This document shows positions 1-8,842 of a stretch of 64,000 nt of DNA, in pieces. Both the position numbers and the translations under genes were made by a program. Position 1 is the first letter of the stretch; every line of letters starts with the position of its first letter. Origin of the DNA: Thermovenabulum sp049701175 (GTDB taxonomy: Bacteria; Bacillota; Thermosediminibacteria; Thermosediminibacterales; Thermosediminibacteraceae); assembly GCF_049701175.1 (NCBI RefSeq), contig NZ_JBNATW010000001.1, positions 62,001-126,000 on the forward strand, in the 5' to 3' direction. The notes below the pieces were generated by a model. That model made no database searches, was not told the DNA's origin, and saw only the letters and a list, made by a program, of their open reading frames with translations.

Positions 1-634
1 TCTCTGTAAAAGGCTGGCATCGCAGACTTATGTAAGATTCTAACGCATGGAAGAAAGCATCCATTCCTGTAAATGCTGTAATTCTCTTAGGCATTGTTGT
101 CATCAATTCGGGGTCTATGATAGATACCTTCGGATAAATTGAAGGATTTCTAAACCCTTTTTTTACATTAGTCTTAGGATTAGTCATAACGGCAATGTTG
201 TTCCCTTCACTGCCTGTTCCCGAAGTTGTGGGTACTAATATAATCGGGACTGCATTCTGAGCCTTTTTGCCTTCAAAATATTCTGCCAAATCCCCCTCGT
301 TTTTCATTTTAAAAGCTATTCCTTTGGCTGTATCCATAGCGCTTCCGCCACCCACTCCTATAATGACATCTGCTGAAACTTCCATTGCAAATCTTGCTCC
401 GTTTTCTATTTCTTCAAAAGTAGGGTTAGGCAAAACTTTGTCGTAAATTTCCGGTTTAACTCCTTCTTTTTCCAAGCTCCATACTATTTTTTCTAATGCA
501 CCAGAGCGCTTGGAACTTGATTTTCCGGTTACTACAAGAGCCTTTGTGCCGTATTGTTTTGCGTAAATTCCTATTTGGTTTATCGTAGCTTTTCCAAATA
601 CCAATTTAGTAGGTAAAAAATACTGAAACTCCAC
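1..634 (-). CDS. Iron-containing alcohol dehydrogenase, partial (3' part outside the window)
   Basis: N-terminal part of a group III, Fe-dependent alcohol dehydrogenase, an NAD(P)-dependent cytosolic enzyme that interconverts alcohols and aldehydes or ketones. I read a GTG start at 634 preceded by GGAGGGA that overlaps the stop of the upstream MFS gene. The translation contains the family's nucleotide-binding segment (GVGGGSAMDTAKG), the PTTSGTGSE motif and a later TAFTGMDAFFHALE segment that carries metal-binding histidines. The C-terminal part lies beyond the left edge. The 3-bp gap to the MFS gene indicates one transcription unit. The family call is firm; the substrate is unknown. Confidence 0.88.
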   Translation of the reverse strand, partial: MEFQYFLPTKLVFGKATINQIGIYAKQYGTKALVVTGKSSSKRSGALEKIVWSLEKEGVKPEIYDKVLPNPTFEEIENGARFAMEVSADVIIGVGGGSAMDTAKGIAFKMKNEGDLAEYFEGKKAQNAVPIILVPTTSGTGSEGNNIAVMTNPKTNVKKGFRNPSIYPKVSIIDPELMTTMPKRITAFTGMDAFFHALESYISLRCQPFTE

Positions 635-637
635 TTG

Positions 638-1867
638 TTATCCCTCCAAATCCTTAAAACTTAGTTGTCTATATAAATAATAATTTAAAATAAGCATCAT
701 TATAGCTCCTACCAAACCAAGCCAAAAGGTACATGCCCATACCGCCTCTATTTTGTGATTTTTAAGAAAAACTCCCGTTATCATAGGGCTAACAGTAAAC
801 CCCGATCTCATAATAATATCCATTACGGAGTTAAACCTACCCCTATGAGAGATTGGGGAATTTTCCGCAATAAAAGTCCTGTTATTTACCGCATCAATGA
901 TTTCTCCCAAAGTCCAGATAAAAGTAGTAATAAAAAACATTAATGGTGTATTAGCAAAATAATTAAGTCCGAAGCCTACTGCAAACAATATTCCTGCAAT
1001 TCCCACGCAAAAAAGGCTGGAATATTTCTTGGTAATAGAGTTTATAAAAGGGGTAAAAACAACCACTGTAATGGCATTTAGACCCATCACCATACCGTAC
1101 AACTTAGCCCCATTGGAATTAAACAATTGGTTTAAGTGAAGAGGCAAGGAAAAGGAACACTGGCTGTAAACTAAGCTAAAAATGATATAAATAAAACCGA
1201 AAGCCAAAAGTATAGGCCTTTCCATTAAAGCCCTAACAGTGCTGCCTTCTTCATAAGTTTCATATGTCGAGATTTTCAATGATTTTAAATCTTCTTTTTT
1301 TGGTAAGGTTTCATCTACAAAAAAATATATTAAAGTCATAGCAATTATTGTCGTTAGAGCATTTCCTAAATACAATAATTTTGTGTAATTTTTGTATAAA
1401 AAACCGGCAACAATCGAACCTAAAGCAAAGCCCAAATTTACTCCTAAATAGCTCAAGGAAAATGCTGTTTTTCTTATACCTTCTTCTGAAATGTCGGTAA
1501 TCATAGAATTAAAAGCAGGGCTCGCTATGGACAAAGATAGGCTTGAAGCTAAAAGAAGATATATAATTATTTCAGGGTATTCTATAAAAGAACATACAAT
1601 CAAGCAAACCGCGGAAATAAGGTGAAAAATTATCATTATTTTTTTTCTTCCGATAGTATCAACGAGTTTACCTCCTATTAGTGAACCGGGAACAATAATA
1701 AAAGTAACTAATGCTACTATGTAACCCGTATAGTCCTTCGAGTAGCCATATTTATCGGTTAACAATAATGTCAAAAAAGGCCTTACAAAATTCCCAAATG
1801 AATTAATCATAAAGGCAAATATTATAACGTAAAGAGCTTGGGGCAAATTCATATACTCTTTTATCAA
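638..1867 (-). CDS. MFS transporter, probable drug or metabolite exporter
   Basis: A 409-residue integral membrane protein with about twelve hydrophobic segments, typical of the major facilitator superfamily. The loop between helices 2 and 3 carries motif A (GGKLVDTIGRKK, residues 65-76), as in the DHA1 H+-antiporter group. The TTG start at 1867 is preceded by GGAGGGGGG; an in-frame ATG five codons later is an alternative. It is followed immediately by the Fe-alcohol dehydrogenase gene, so the two are probably co-transcribed. The substrate cannot be inferred; multidrug or sugar efflux are both possible for this family. Confidence 0.82.
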   Translation of the reverse strand: MIKEYMNLPQALYVIIFAFMINSFGNFVRPFLTLLLTDKYGYSKDYTGYIVALVTFIIVPGSLIGGKLVDTIGRKKIMIIFHLISAVCLIVCSFIEYPEIIIYLLLASSLSLSIASPAFNSMITDISEEGIRKTAFSLSYLGVNLGFALGSIVAGFLYKNYTKLLYLGNALTTIIAMTLIYFFVDETLPKKEDLKSLKISTYETYEEGSTVRALMERPILLAFGFIYIIFSLVYSQCSFSLPLHLNQLFNSNGAKLYGMVMGLNAITVVVFTPFINSITKKYSSLFCVGIAGILFAVGFGLNYFANTPLMFFITTFIWTLGEIIDAVNNRTFIAENSPISHRGRFNSVMDIIMRSGFTVSPMITGVFLKNHKIEAVWACTFWLGLVGAIMMLILNYYLYRQLSFKDLEG

Positions 1868-1934
1868 ATTAACCCCCCTCCCCCGTATAAAACATTATAA
1901 CATAATATAATCATATTTTTTAAAAAATTGCTTT

Positions 1935-1969
1935 TTAAAAAAAAAAGAATCCCTCTTTGGGGATTCTTT
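1935..1969 (-). terminator. Intrinsic terminator of the amino acid ABC operon
   Basis: The 10-bp inverted repeat AAAGAATCCC/GGGATTCTTT (1944-1953 and 1960-1969) lies directly after the ATPase stop codon. On the minus strand it is followed by a run of T. Confidence 0.85.
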
Positions 1970-2707
1970 CTACGCTATTATTTTTTCCAAAAATACCTTA
2001 GTCCTTTCGTGGCGGGGGTTTTTGAAAACATCTTCTACTTTGCCCTGTTCCAAAATTACACCTTTATCCATAAAAACAATATTGTCAGCAATTTCCCTTG
2101 CAAAACCCATTTCGTGCGTTACCACAATCATGGTCATACCTTCTTTTGCAAGGTCCCTTATAACATTAAGCACTTCTCCTACCAATTCCGGATCTAACGC
2201 CGAAGTGGGTTCATCAAAAAGCATAAGCTTAGGTTCCATCGCAAGCGCTCTTGCTATAGCGACCCTTTGTTTTTGCCCTCCTGAAAGCCTCGCAGGATAT
2301 TCATCCCTTTTATCTTCAAGCCCGACTTTTTTTAATAATTCCAATGCAATCTTTTCTGCCCTGTTTCTTTCCATCTTTTTTACCGTTACTAAACCCTCCA
2401 TAACATTTTGTATTGCCGTCATGTGGGGAAATAAATTAAAATGCTGAAAAACCAAGCCTATATCCTGTTGCATTTTTCTAAAACTTCTATCCTTTTCGAC
2501 CAATTTATTGCCGTTAAAAAATATCTCCCCTTTTTCGTACCTTTCAAGACCTTTAATGCACCTTAAAAGTGTGCTCTTCCCCGAACCACTGGGACCAATT
2601 ATTACCACTACTTCACCCTTATTTACATTCAAATTTACATCATTTAATACCCTCAGCTTCCCGAAAGATTTATATAGGCCTTTTACCTCCAACACTGCAT
2701 TATTCAT
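1970..2707 (-). CDS. Polar amino acid ABC transporter, ATP-binding protein (GlnQ/HisP family)
   Basis: The 245-residue ATPase that powers uptake through the neighbouring permease. Walker A is at residues 38-46 (GPSGSGKST), the signature LSGGQKQR at 141-148, Walker B LMLFDE at 161-166 and the switch histidine at about 198. Length and motifs are those of the PAAT family ATPases. Its ATG start overlaps the end of the permease gene by 8 bp, which implies translational coupling. It is the last gene of the operon and ends at an intrinsic terminator. Confidence 0.95.
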   Translation of the reverse strand: MNNAVLEVKGLYKSFGKLRVLNDVNLNVNKGEVVVIIGPSGSGKSTLLRCIKGLERYEKGEIFFNGNKLVEKDRSFRKMQQDIGLVFQHFNLFPHMTAIQNVMEGLVTVKKMERNRAEKIALELLKKVGLEDKRDEYPARLSGGQKQRVAIARALAMEPKLMLFDEPTSALDPELVGEVLNVIRDLAKEGMTMIVVTHEMGFAREIADNIVFMDKGVILEQGKVEDVFKNPRHERTKVFLEKIIA

Positions 2708-3350
2708 ATATAGACATTCTCCTCTCTACCCTGCCGAAAAGCATGGTGAAAACCGTCGTCAGCACAAGATAAAGTATTCCAGCAGTTAAAAAAACCTCTA
2801 CTGGCCTAAAAGAATTAGAATACATCTGGAGTGCAGCCCTCATCAAATCGGTCATGGCAATGGATGAAACCAATGATGAATCTTTTAGCAGGGCGATAAA
2901 TTCATTGCCCATAGGCGGTATTATCCTTTTGAAAGCTTGAGGAAGTATAATCCTTCTCATAGCCTGGTAGTAGCTCATCCCGAGGGCTTTAGCTGCCTCC
3001 ATCTGCCCCTTGTCAATGGATTCTATACCTGCACGAATTATTTCGGCTATATAAGCAGCAGAATTCAGGCTCATACCCGAAACTGCAGATAAAAAAGGCG
3101 AAAGGTTAATGCCGAAAAAGGGCAGCCCGTAGTAAATTGCAAAAAGCTGCAGCAAAAGAGGTGTGCCTCTTATTACATAAATGTAAAAGGAGGAAAACTT
3201 TTTTAAAACCGAGCTATTTGATATTTTCATTAGGGATAAAAATAAACCAAAAATTGTCCCAAAAACTACGGAAATCACCGTAAGTTCAATAGTAACTACT
3301 GCGCCTTTCGAAAGTATGGGAATAAGCGAAACAATATACTTTATATCCAT
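2700..3350 (-). CDS. Polar amino acid ABC transporter, permease (HisM/GlnP family)
   Basis: A 216-residue inner-membrane permease of the His/Glu/Gln/Arg/opine family with several hydrophobic segments. The EAA loop that contacts the ATPase is visible as EAAKALGMSYYQAMRRIILP. Only one permease gene is present, so the transporter probably uses a homodimer. It lies between the binding-protein and ATPase genes and overlaps the latter by 8 bp. Confidence 0.94.
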   Translation of the reverse strand: MDIKYIVSLIPILSKGAVVTIELTVISVVFGTIFGLFLSLMKISNSSVLKKFSSFYIYVIRGTPLLLQLFAIYYGLPFFGINLSPFLSAVSGMSLNSAAYIAEIIRAGIESIDKGQMEAAKALGMSYYQAMRRIILPQAFKRIIPPMGNEFIALLKDSSLVSSIAMTDLMRAALQMYSNSFRPVEVFLTAGILYLVLTTVFTMLFGRVERRMSIYE

Positions 3351-3399
3351 TTTCCCTGCTATTGCTCCTTTTTTATAGGTGTTTTATCAAAATATGGCA

Positions 3400-4266
3400 T
3401 TATTCAAACTTTATCTCTTCAAATACCGATATGTCCTCTCCAAACCATTTTTGAGAAATCCTTGCCATGGTTCCATCATCTTTCATTTCTTTTAACACCT
3501 TTGTTAGAGCTTCCCTCAAAGCTTTATCCTGTTTTCTGAAAGCAATCCCCACAGGTTCCTTCACCAGAGGAAATAATACTTTAAATTGTCCAGGCCTTTT
3601 TGACATATAATACCTTCCTACCAATTCGTCCACTACAATCGCATCTAACCTTTTATTGGCAAGGTCTAAAAAAGCCTCGGTAAACTTAGAATATTTTTTT
3701 AATTCTTTTATGCCTTCTAAGGTCTTTGCAGCTTCTTCACTGGTGCTTCCTAGCTGAGTGCCCACAATTTTTCCCTTTAAATCTTCTTTTGTTTTAATAG
3801 ATTCTTCATCTCCTCTTACGACTATAACCTGAGATTCATTCAAGTATGCTGGGCTAAAATCTACCTGCTGTGCCCTTTCTTTTGTCATGCTCATACCAGA
3901 CCAGATTATATCAAATTTCCCCGAATTCAAAGCAAGGATTACCCCGTTCCAATCGGTTGGGATCCATTCTACTTGAACACCAAGCCTCTTGGCTGCTTCC
4001 CTTGCAAGATCAATGTCGTATCCTACAAGGTTATTCTGTTCATCTCTAAATTCGAGGGGAGGAAAAGCATCATCAATGCCTATGGTTATCTTCCCAGCCT
4101 TTTTAATCCTTTCCAAAGAATCATCCGTTTGCTGAGATGTATTTGCTGCTGTGTTTTCATTGGACTGATTGGCAGCTTTTTCTGATTTGCTTGAACACGC
4201 GCTTAGGGTTACAATAAAAACTAAAATCAATAAAAAAGATATAAACCTTTTTAAAATTCCTTTCAT
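3400..4266 (-). CDS. Amino acid ABC transporter substrate-binding lipoprotein
   Basis: A 288-residue extracellular solute-binding protein family 3 lipoprotein. The signal peptide ends in the lipobox LSAC, with the lipidated cysteine at residue 24, followed by a polar Ser/Asn/Gln/Thr linker. Family motifs visible are GKITIGIDDAFPPLEF, GYDIDLAREAAKRLG and FDIIWSGMSMTKERAQQVDF. The ATG at 4266 is preceded by GGAGG. It is the first gene of the importer operon. The ligand (polar amino acid or cystine) is not determined by sequence. Confidence 0.92.
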   Translation of the reverse strand: MKGILKRFISFLLILVFIVTLSACSSKSEKAANQSNENTAANTSQQTDDSLERIKKAGKITIGIDDAFPPLEFRDEQNNLVGYDIDLAREAAKRLGVQVEWIPTDWNGVILALNSGKFDIIWSGMSMTKERAQQVDFSPAYLNESQVIVVRGDEESIKTKEDLKGKIVGTQLGSTSEEAAKTLEGIKELKKYSKFTEAFLDLANKRLDAIVVDELVGRYYMSKRPGQFKVLFPLVKEPVGIAFRKQDKALREALTKVLKEMKDDGTMARISQKWFGEDISVFEEIKFE

Positions 4267-4333
4267 TTTATTGCCTCCTTATTTCCTCATAATTTTTTAG
4301 ATTAAAGTTGTAATAAACATGTTTTGAATTTAC

Positions 4334-4348
4334 AAGTATATTATACTT
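4334..4348. promoter_or_regulatory. Palindrome in the divergent promoter region
   Basis: AAGTATA-T-TATACTT is a perfect 15-base dyad in the 223-bp gap between the divergently transcribed ABC importer operon and ddl. It sits about 70 bp upstream of the binding-protein start. It could be an operator or simply an AT-rich promoter element. The rest of the gap shows only AT-rich, promoter-like sequence. Confidence 0.3.
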
Positions 4349-4489
4349 TAATTTATTAAATTAGTAAATAACGAAATCGTTAATTTTTTATGAAATACCC
4401 TTAAAAAATTACTATAAAGTATTATAATTTAGACATAAAGTATTGAATATTATATATTAATGAAGTATTAATGAAAGGGCGGATAAGCA

Positions 4490-5581
4490 ATGGAAAAGAT
4501 CCGGATAGGAATAATTTTTGGCGGGCAGTCGGCCGAACATGAAGTTTCTCTCATGTCTGCAAGCTCTATTATTAAAATAATAGATAAGTCTAAATTCGAT
4601 GTTTTAAAAATAGGTATAACAAAAGATGGAAGATGGCACCTTTATTTTGGTGATGTAGAAAATATTGAAAACGGCCAGTGGATAAATCAAGCTGTACCTG
4701 CTTTTATCGTCCCAGACCCAAGCCGTAAATACATGATTACCCTGCAAAACGGCATTGAAACCCGTTACCCTGTAGACGTATTTTTCCCTGTACTCCATGG
4801 GCCGAGAGGGGAAGATGGTACATTGCAGGGCATTTTTGAACTCATGAATATACCTTATGTCAGCTGTGGAGTAACTTCGTCGGCCCTTTGTATGGATAAG
4901 GTCTATACAAAAAAAATATTAAAGAATGAAGGACTGCCGGTTGCTGATTTTAAGGTTTATTTTAAAAAGGACCTACTTTTAGAAATTAATGCAATTGTAA
5001 GGGAAATCGAGGAATCCTTAGGCTTCCCCTGCTTTGTCAAACCAGCCAACTTGGGCTCCAGTATAGGGATTACCAAAGCCCACAATAAAGAAGAATTAAA
5101 AGATGCCTTATTTTTAGCCAGCGAATACGATACGAAAATCATAGTCGAAAAGTTCATCCCTGCGCGAGAAATAGAGGTTTCAGTGCTTGGAAATGAAAAC
5201 CCCATTGCTTCTTTACCGGGGGAGATTATACCGAGCAATGAATTTTATGACTATACTGCAAAATACTTTGATGGAGGAAAATCAAAGCTTCTAATTCCCG
5301 CTCCCTTAGCAAAGGAAGAAACTGAAAAAGTAAAGGATTTAGCCGTAAAAGCCTTCAAAGCCTTGGATTGTTCCGGTATGGCAAGAGTAGACTTTCTATT
5401 AAGCAAGGTTACGGGAATCTTTTATATAAATGAACTGAACACTATTCCCGGATTTACCAAAATAAGCATGTATCCCAAACTCTGGGAAGCATCGGGACTT
5501 TCCTATAAAGACCTAATCGAAAAATTAATAGAACTTGCCTTTGAAAAGTACCGCGAAAAACAGGCTCTAAAGCTTTATTGA
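4490..5581 (+). CDS. ddl: D-alanine--D-alanine ligase
   Basis: An ATP-grasp ligase of 363 residues that makes D-Ala-D-Ala for peptidoglycan in the cytosol. Visible signatures are the N-terminal GGQSAEHEVSLMSA, HGPRGEDGTLQG, the ATP-binding KPANLGSSIGI segment and the metal-binding NELNTIPGFT near the C-terminus. The omega-loop segment FYDYTAKY keeps the tyrosines typical of D-Ala-D-Ala enzymes rather than the D-lactate-forming VanA/B type. The length is normal. It is a single-gene unit divergent from the ABC operon and ends at a strong terminator. Confidence 0.96.
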   Translation: MEKIRIGIIFGGQSAEHEVSLMSASSIIKIIDKSKFDVLKIGITKDGRWHLYFGDVENIENGQWINQAVPAFIVPDPSRKYMITLQNGIETRYPVDVFFPVLHGPRGEDGTLQGIFELMNIPYVSCGVTSSALCMDKVYTKKILKNEGLPVADFKVYFKKDLLLEINAIVREIEESLGFPCFVKPANLGSSIGITKAHNKEELKDALFLASEYDTKIIVEKFIPAREIEVSVLGNENPIASLPGEIIPSNEFYDYTAKYFDGGKSKLLIPAPLAKEETEKVKDLAVKAFKALDCSGMARVDFLLSKVTGIFYINELNTIPGFTKISMYPKLWEASGLSYKDLIEKLIELAFEKYREKQALKLY

Positions 5582-5584
5582 TTA

Positions 5585-5617
5585 AAAAAGCAGTAGCTTG
5601 TAAGCTACTGCTTTTTA
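5585..5617 (+). terminator. Intrinsic terminator of ddl
   Basis: AGCAGTAGCTT (5589-5599) pairs with AAGCTACTGCT (5602-5612), flanked by an A-run and a T-run, directly after the ddl stop codon. Confidence 0.88.
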
Positions 5618-5689
5618 TTTATAAAACCTAACTTTTCTGAAATCCTTTCTGCACACCTTTTAACCACTTCCAAAAGCTTTTATATTATG

Positions 5690-5732
5690 AAAAGCAAAAA
5701 GCCAAGGCTTTTAACCTTGACTTTTTGCTTTT
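5690..5732 (-). terminator. Terminator of the ferredoxin gene
   Basis: A long near-perfect dyad (AAAAGCAAAAAG and CAAGG arms) ends 4 bp after the ferredoxin stop. Both ends are A/T-rich, so it could work in both directions. Confidence 0.75.
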
Positions 5733-5736
5733 AAGG

Positions 5737-5925
5737 TTACTCTTCCTTTATAGCCTCTGATGGACAATTTTCTAATGCTTCTCTTGCTTCATCTTCTGCA
5801 TCCGCCGGTACTTCAGTATCGATGGCCTGAGCTTTACCATCATCATTCCAGCTGAATACATCTGGGCAGGTGTCGATGCAAAGCCCACAGCTTATACATA
5901 AATCTTGATCAACATATACCTTCAA
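5737..5925 (-). CDS. Ferredoxin, single [4Fe-4S] cluster
   Basis: A 62-residue acidic electron carrier. Cysteines at residues 10, 13 and 16, plus Cys54 followed by Pro, give the C-x2-C-x2-C...CP ligand set of monocluster ferredoxins such as that of Thermotoga. A fifth cysteine at position 20 is followed by Pro; in Thermotoga the equivalent residue forms a disulfide, but no partner cysteine exists here. The gene is monocistronic with GGAGG upstream. It could supply electrons to or from the aldehyde ferredoxin oxidoreductase elsewhere in the window, but nothing in the sequence links them. Confidence 0.93.
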   Translation of the reverse strand: MKVYVDQDLCISCGLCIDTCPDVFSWNDDGKAQAIDTEVPADAEDEAREALENCPSEAIKEE

Positions 5926-6087
5926 GGATAATACCTCCTTCTAAAATTTTCCTCGTATATTTTACCACAACTGGCTTACCTTATGCAAAGGTTTTTTTAT
6001 TTGAGTCTTTTTAAAATAATTGGTGTACGTTATAATTTAAATGATTTTAATAATTTTTTAGCCATATTTTTATGGGAGGAACTTATC

Positions 6088-6528
6088 GTGCAAATATATA
6101 AAGGAAAAATTGACTCAGATACCTTCAAAAGGGGTTTTCTTTCAGGGTTAGAGGTAACTTGGCAGCTTGCCAAGATTGTAGTCCCAATTTATTTTATTGT
6201 TACTTTTTTAAAGTATACCCCGCTAATGAATTTTATTACCCGGGTTTTTTCACCAGTTATGGGTATTTTTGGACTTCCCGGTAGGGCTGCAATAGCACTT
6301 GTCCTCGGTAATCTCGTCAATTTATACGCTGCCATCGGTGCAATGGTGTCTCTCTCCTTAAACGCAAGGGAAATAACCATCCTCGGCATTATGCTTTCCT
6401 TCTGCCACAGCCTTCCTGTGGAAACCGCTCTTGCAAAAAAAATAGGGCTTTCAGCAGCAAATGTCGTCCTTGTTAGAGCAAGCCTTTCTATCATAGCAGG
6501 AATATTATTTAATTTGGTTTTAAATTAA
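6088..6528 (+). CDS. Gate-domain (nucleoside recognition) membrane protein, first half of a pair
   Basis: I chose the GTG at 6088 because GGGAGGAA lies just upstream; this gives 146 residues. The protein has about four hydrophobic segments of the Gate (nucleoside recognition) domain seen in SpmA/SpmB, YjiH and FeoB. A GLPGRAAIALVLGNLVNLYA segment resembles the conserved core. It is followed 43 bp later by a second Gate-domain gene, so the two probably form a heteromeric membrane complex. The transported or sensed compound is unknown. Confidence 0.75.
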   Translation: MQIYKGKIDSDTFKRGFLSGLEVTWQLAKIVVPIYFIVTFLKYTPLMNFITRVFSPVMGIFGLPGRAAIALVLGNLVNLYAAIGAMVSLSLNAREITILGIMLSFCHSLPVETALAKKIGLSAANVVLVRASLSIIAGILFNLVLN

Positions 6529-6571
6529 TCTTTGGCAATAAATTTTAATAAGTAGATTGTAAGGTGATAAT

Positions 6572-7039
6572 ATGTTTGAAACTGTATTAAAAATTCTAAA
6601 AGAAGCCTTTTTTGGTTCCCTTTCATCAGTAAAACAGATTACTGTAATTGTTATACCTATAATGATGGTTCTCGAAATATTAAAGGACATAGGCTTAATA
6701 GATAAAATAGCAGAACTTTTTTCACCAATTATGAAAATTTACGGGATGAAAAAAGAATCTGGATTTCCATTGGTGATTGGAGTAATTATAGGAATTTCAT
6801 ACGGCGCTGGGGTAATATTTAAAGCCTCTAAGGAGTTTGCCTTGCCTAAAAAAGACCTATACCTTGTAACCTATTTTTTAATATGCGCTCATGCCATTTT
6901 TGAGGATACCGCAATTATCGCTGCTATCGGTGCAAACGGTATTTTGATATTAACCGTAAGGCTATTAGTCGCTGCACTTTTTACCTATGCGGCATCAAAA
7001 TTTCTCGACAGAAAAGCTGAAAATGAGGTGAAGTTATGA
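6572..7039 (+). CDS. Gate-domain (nucleoside recognition) membrane protein, second half of a pair
   Basis: A 155-residue membrane protein with Gate-domain features (LFSPIMKIYGM, then FPLVIGVIIGISYGAGVIFK). Its stop overlaps the start of the MazG-like gene by 4 bp. The two neighbouring Gate genes look like a single two-domain protein split in two. Their coupling to a nucleotide pyrophosphohydrolase-like gene is compatible with a nucleotide-related role, which is inference only. Confidence 0.75.
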   Translation: MFETVLKILKEAFFGSLSSVKQITVIVIPIMMVLEILKDIGLIDKIAELFSPIMKIYGMKKESGFPLVIGVIIGISYGAGVIFKASKEFALPKKDLYLVTYFLICAHAIFEDTAIIAAIGANGILILTVRLLVAALFTYAASKFLDRKAENEVKL

Positions 7040-7362
7040 ATGGAAATGAGAAAAATTCATACAAGGTAATTAGCCTTCCAAAACTAAACGGTTTAAAACC
7101 TACTTTAGAATCAACGGCCTTAAAATTAATGGAAGAGGCAGGAGAACTTGCTCAAGCTATAGGCAAATTCAGAGGACAAAGCGGAGAAAAAGTAACAATG
7201 GGAGAAAAAGAGGTTTTAGACAAGATAGCAAGAGAACTGCTTGATGTAGCTCAGGTTGCTGTTTCCATGATGTTTGTTTTAGAAGAAAATTATAATATTG
7301 ACACCAATGAAAAAATAAGACAGCATATTGAAAAATTAAAGGCAAAGGGTTACATAGTGTAG
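7036..7362 (+). CDS. MazG-like nucleotide pyrophosphohydrolase family protein
   Basis: A 108-residue all-alpha protein of the MazG/dUTPase-like superfamily. It has the metal-binding E-E-x-G-E-L-type helix (LMEEAGELAQAIGKF) and a second acidic helix (ARELLDVAQVAVSMM). Family members hydrolyse NTPs or dNTPs to the monophosphate and pyrophosphate. It overlaps the upstream membrane gene by ATGA-type coupling, and its stop codon lies inside the terminator stem. It converges on rho with only 8 bp between the two stops. Confidence 0.82.
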   Translation: MNGNEKNSYKVISLPKLNGLKPTLESTALKLMEEAGELAQAIGKFRGQSGEKVTMGEKEVLDKIARELLDVAQVAVSMMFVLEENYNIDTNEKIRQHIEKLKAKGYIV

Positions 7363-7372
7363 CCCTTTTTTC
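7344..7372 (+). terminator. Terminator overlapping the 3' end of the MazG-like gene
   Basis: GGGTTAC (7347-7353) pairs with GTAGCCC (7359-7365), followed by six T. The stem includes the stop codon of the gene, and the T-run reaches into the 3' end of rho. Confidence 0.7.
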
Positions 7373-8696
7373 ATCTCTCCGAATTTAATTCATTAACAAA
7401 AGTGGCAATGTTTTGTAGAAATTCCAAATTTGTTTTTGTTCTTTTTAAGCGGTTAATCAAAATCGAAGTTGCTTCTACGGTGTCGTAATTTGCCAGGGCT
7501 TTTCTTAACACCCATATGGCTTCCAGCTCGTTTTTTGAAAACAGCAATTCTTCCCGGCGTGTGCCGGATTTTTTTATATCTATTGCAGGATATATCCTCC
7601 TTTCTGCAAGTTTCCTGTCAAGGTGCACTTCCATATTTCCAGTCCCTTTGAATTCCTCATAAATAACATCGTCCATCCTGCTTCCCGTTTCCACAAGGGC
7701 TGTGGCTATTATAGTAAGGCTCCCACCTTCCTCAATATTTCGCGCAGCTCCAAAGAACCTTTTCGGCTTGTGGAGTGCCGCCGTATCAAGCCCTCCCGAG
7801 AGGGTCCTTCCTGTAGGTGGAACCACTAAGTTGTTTGCCCTTGCAAGCCGAGTAATGCTGTCAAGGAGGATTACCACATCTTTTCCGCTTTCCACAAGCC
7901 TCTGAGCCCTTTCCAGCACCATATCAGCTACCCTGATGTGATTTTCGGGCAGTTCGTCAAAGGTAGAGCTTATAACCTCTCCTTTTACAGAGCGCTTCAT
8001 ATCAGTAACCTCTTCTGGCCGTTCATCAATGAGAAGCACTATAAGCTCTACTTCAGGATGGTTTATCGCTAAGCTGTTTGCAATTTTTTTCAACATCATA
8101 GTTTTTCCTGCTTTAGGCGGTGAAACTATAAGTGCCCTTTGTCCCTTGCCGATAGGTGCGATAATATCTATTATTCTTGTCGACATATCCGCTGGATCGT
8201 ATTCCAATTTAAAACGCGGCTGGGGGAAAATAGGGGTAAGTAGGTCAAATTCTTTTCGTGTTACAGCGTGTTCAGGCGGTAAACCGTTTACGGCCCTGAC
8301 CTGAAGGAGAGCCCTGTATTTTTCTCCTTCCTTTGGGAGTCGGACTTTACCGCTCACTAAATCCCCTGTCTTTAGATGAAACTTTCGTATCTGGGAAGGA
8401 GATATATAAATATCCTCTTCAGAAGGCAATAAATTTTTACCCCTTAAAAAACCGTAGCCGTCGGGCATTACTTCCAGCACACCTTCTCCATAATCTTCTT
8501 CTTCTTTTTCCTTTGGAAGAATTGTTGTGTTCATTTCATTTTCCTGTATTTTCACCTGTTCCCTCTTTTCAATTTCCTCGTAAATTCTTTCAATCAATTC
8601 CATTTTCCTGTATTTATAATATCCCGGAATTTTTAATTCTTTTGCTATATTTTGTAATTCTGCTAAGTTCTTGTTTTCTAATTTTTCATCCTGCAA
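7371..8696 (-). CDS. rho: Transcription termination factor Rho
   Basis: A 441-residue hexameric RNA helicase. In order it shows an N-terminal helical Rho_N segment (residues 1-50), a charged linker, a cold-shock-like RNA-binding domain (GVLEVMPDGYGFLRG, about 73-87) and a RecA-type ATPase. The ATPase has Walker A PPKAGKTMM, Walker B VVILLDSITRLARANN, and a region containing GSRMDDVIYEEFKGTGNMEV. The length is typical of Firmicutes. It is a single gene, convergent with the MazG-like gene. Confidence 0.97.
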   Translation of the reverse strand: MQDEKLENKNLAELQNIAKELKIPGYYKYRKMELIERIYEEIEKREQVKIQENEMNTTILPKEKEEEDYGEGVLEVMPDGYGFLRGKNLLPSEEDIYISPSQIRKFHLKTGDLVSGKVRLPKEGEKYRALLQVRAVNGLPPEHAVTRKEFDLLTPIFPQPRFKLEYDPADMSTRIIDIIAPIGKGQRALIVSPPKAGKTMMLKKIANSLAINHPEVELIVLLIDERPEEVTDMKRSVKGEVISSTFDELPENHIRVADMVLERAQRLVESGKDVVILLDSITRLARANNLVVPPTGRTLSGGLDTAALHKPKRFFGAARNIEEGGSLTIIATALVETGSRMDDVIYEEFKGTGNMEVHLDRKLAERRIYPAIDIKKSGTRREELLFSKNELEAIWVLRKALANYDTVEATSILINRLKRTKTNLEFLQNIATFVNELNSER

Positions 8697-8782
8697 AAAT
8701 ATCCCTCCAACCGTGCAAAGGATTTCCCTTTTTTGTATATTTATAGTATAAGATTTTTATCAATATACTTCAATTATAATTT

Positions 8783-8827
8783 AAAAACCGCCCTTATCCT
8801 CTTTTATTAAGGATTTTCGGCGGTTTT
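8783..8827 (-). terminator. Terminator of the sensor kinase gene
   Basis: AAAACCGCC and GGCGGTTTT arms with an inner ATCCT/AGGAT pair lie 16 bp after the kinase stop, followed by T-rich sequence on the minus strand. It separates the two-component genes from rho. Confidence 0.8.
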
Positions 8828-8842
8828 AATTTTTGTTCCCTT

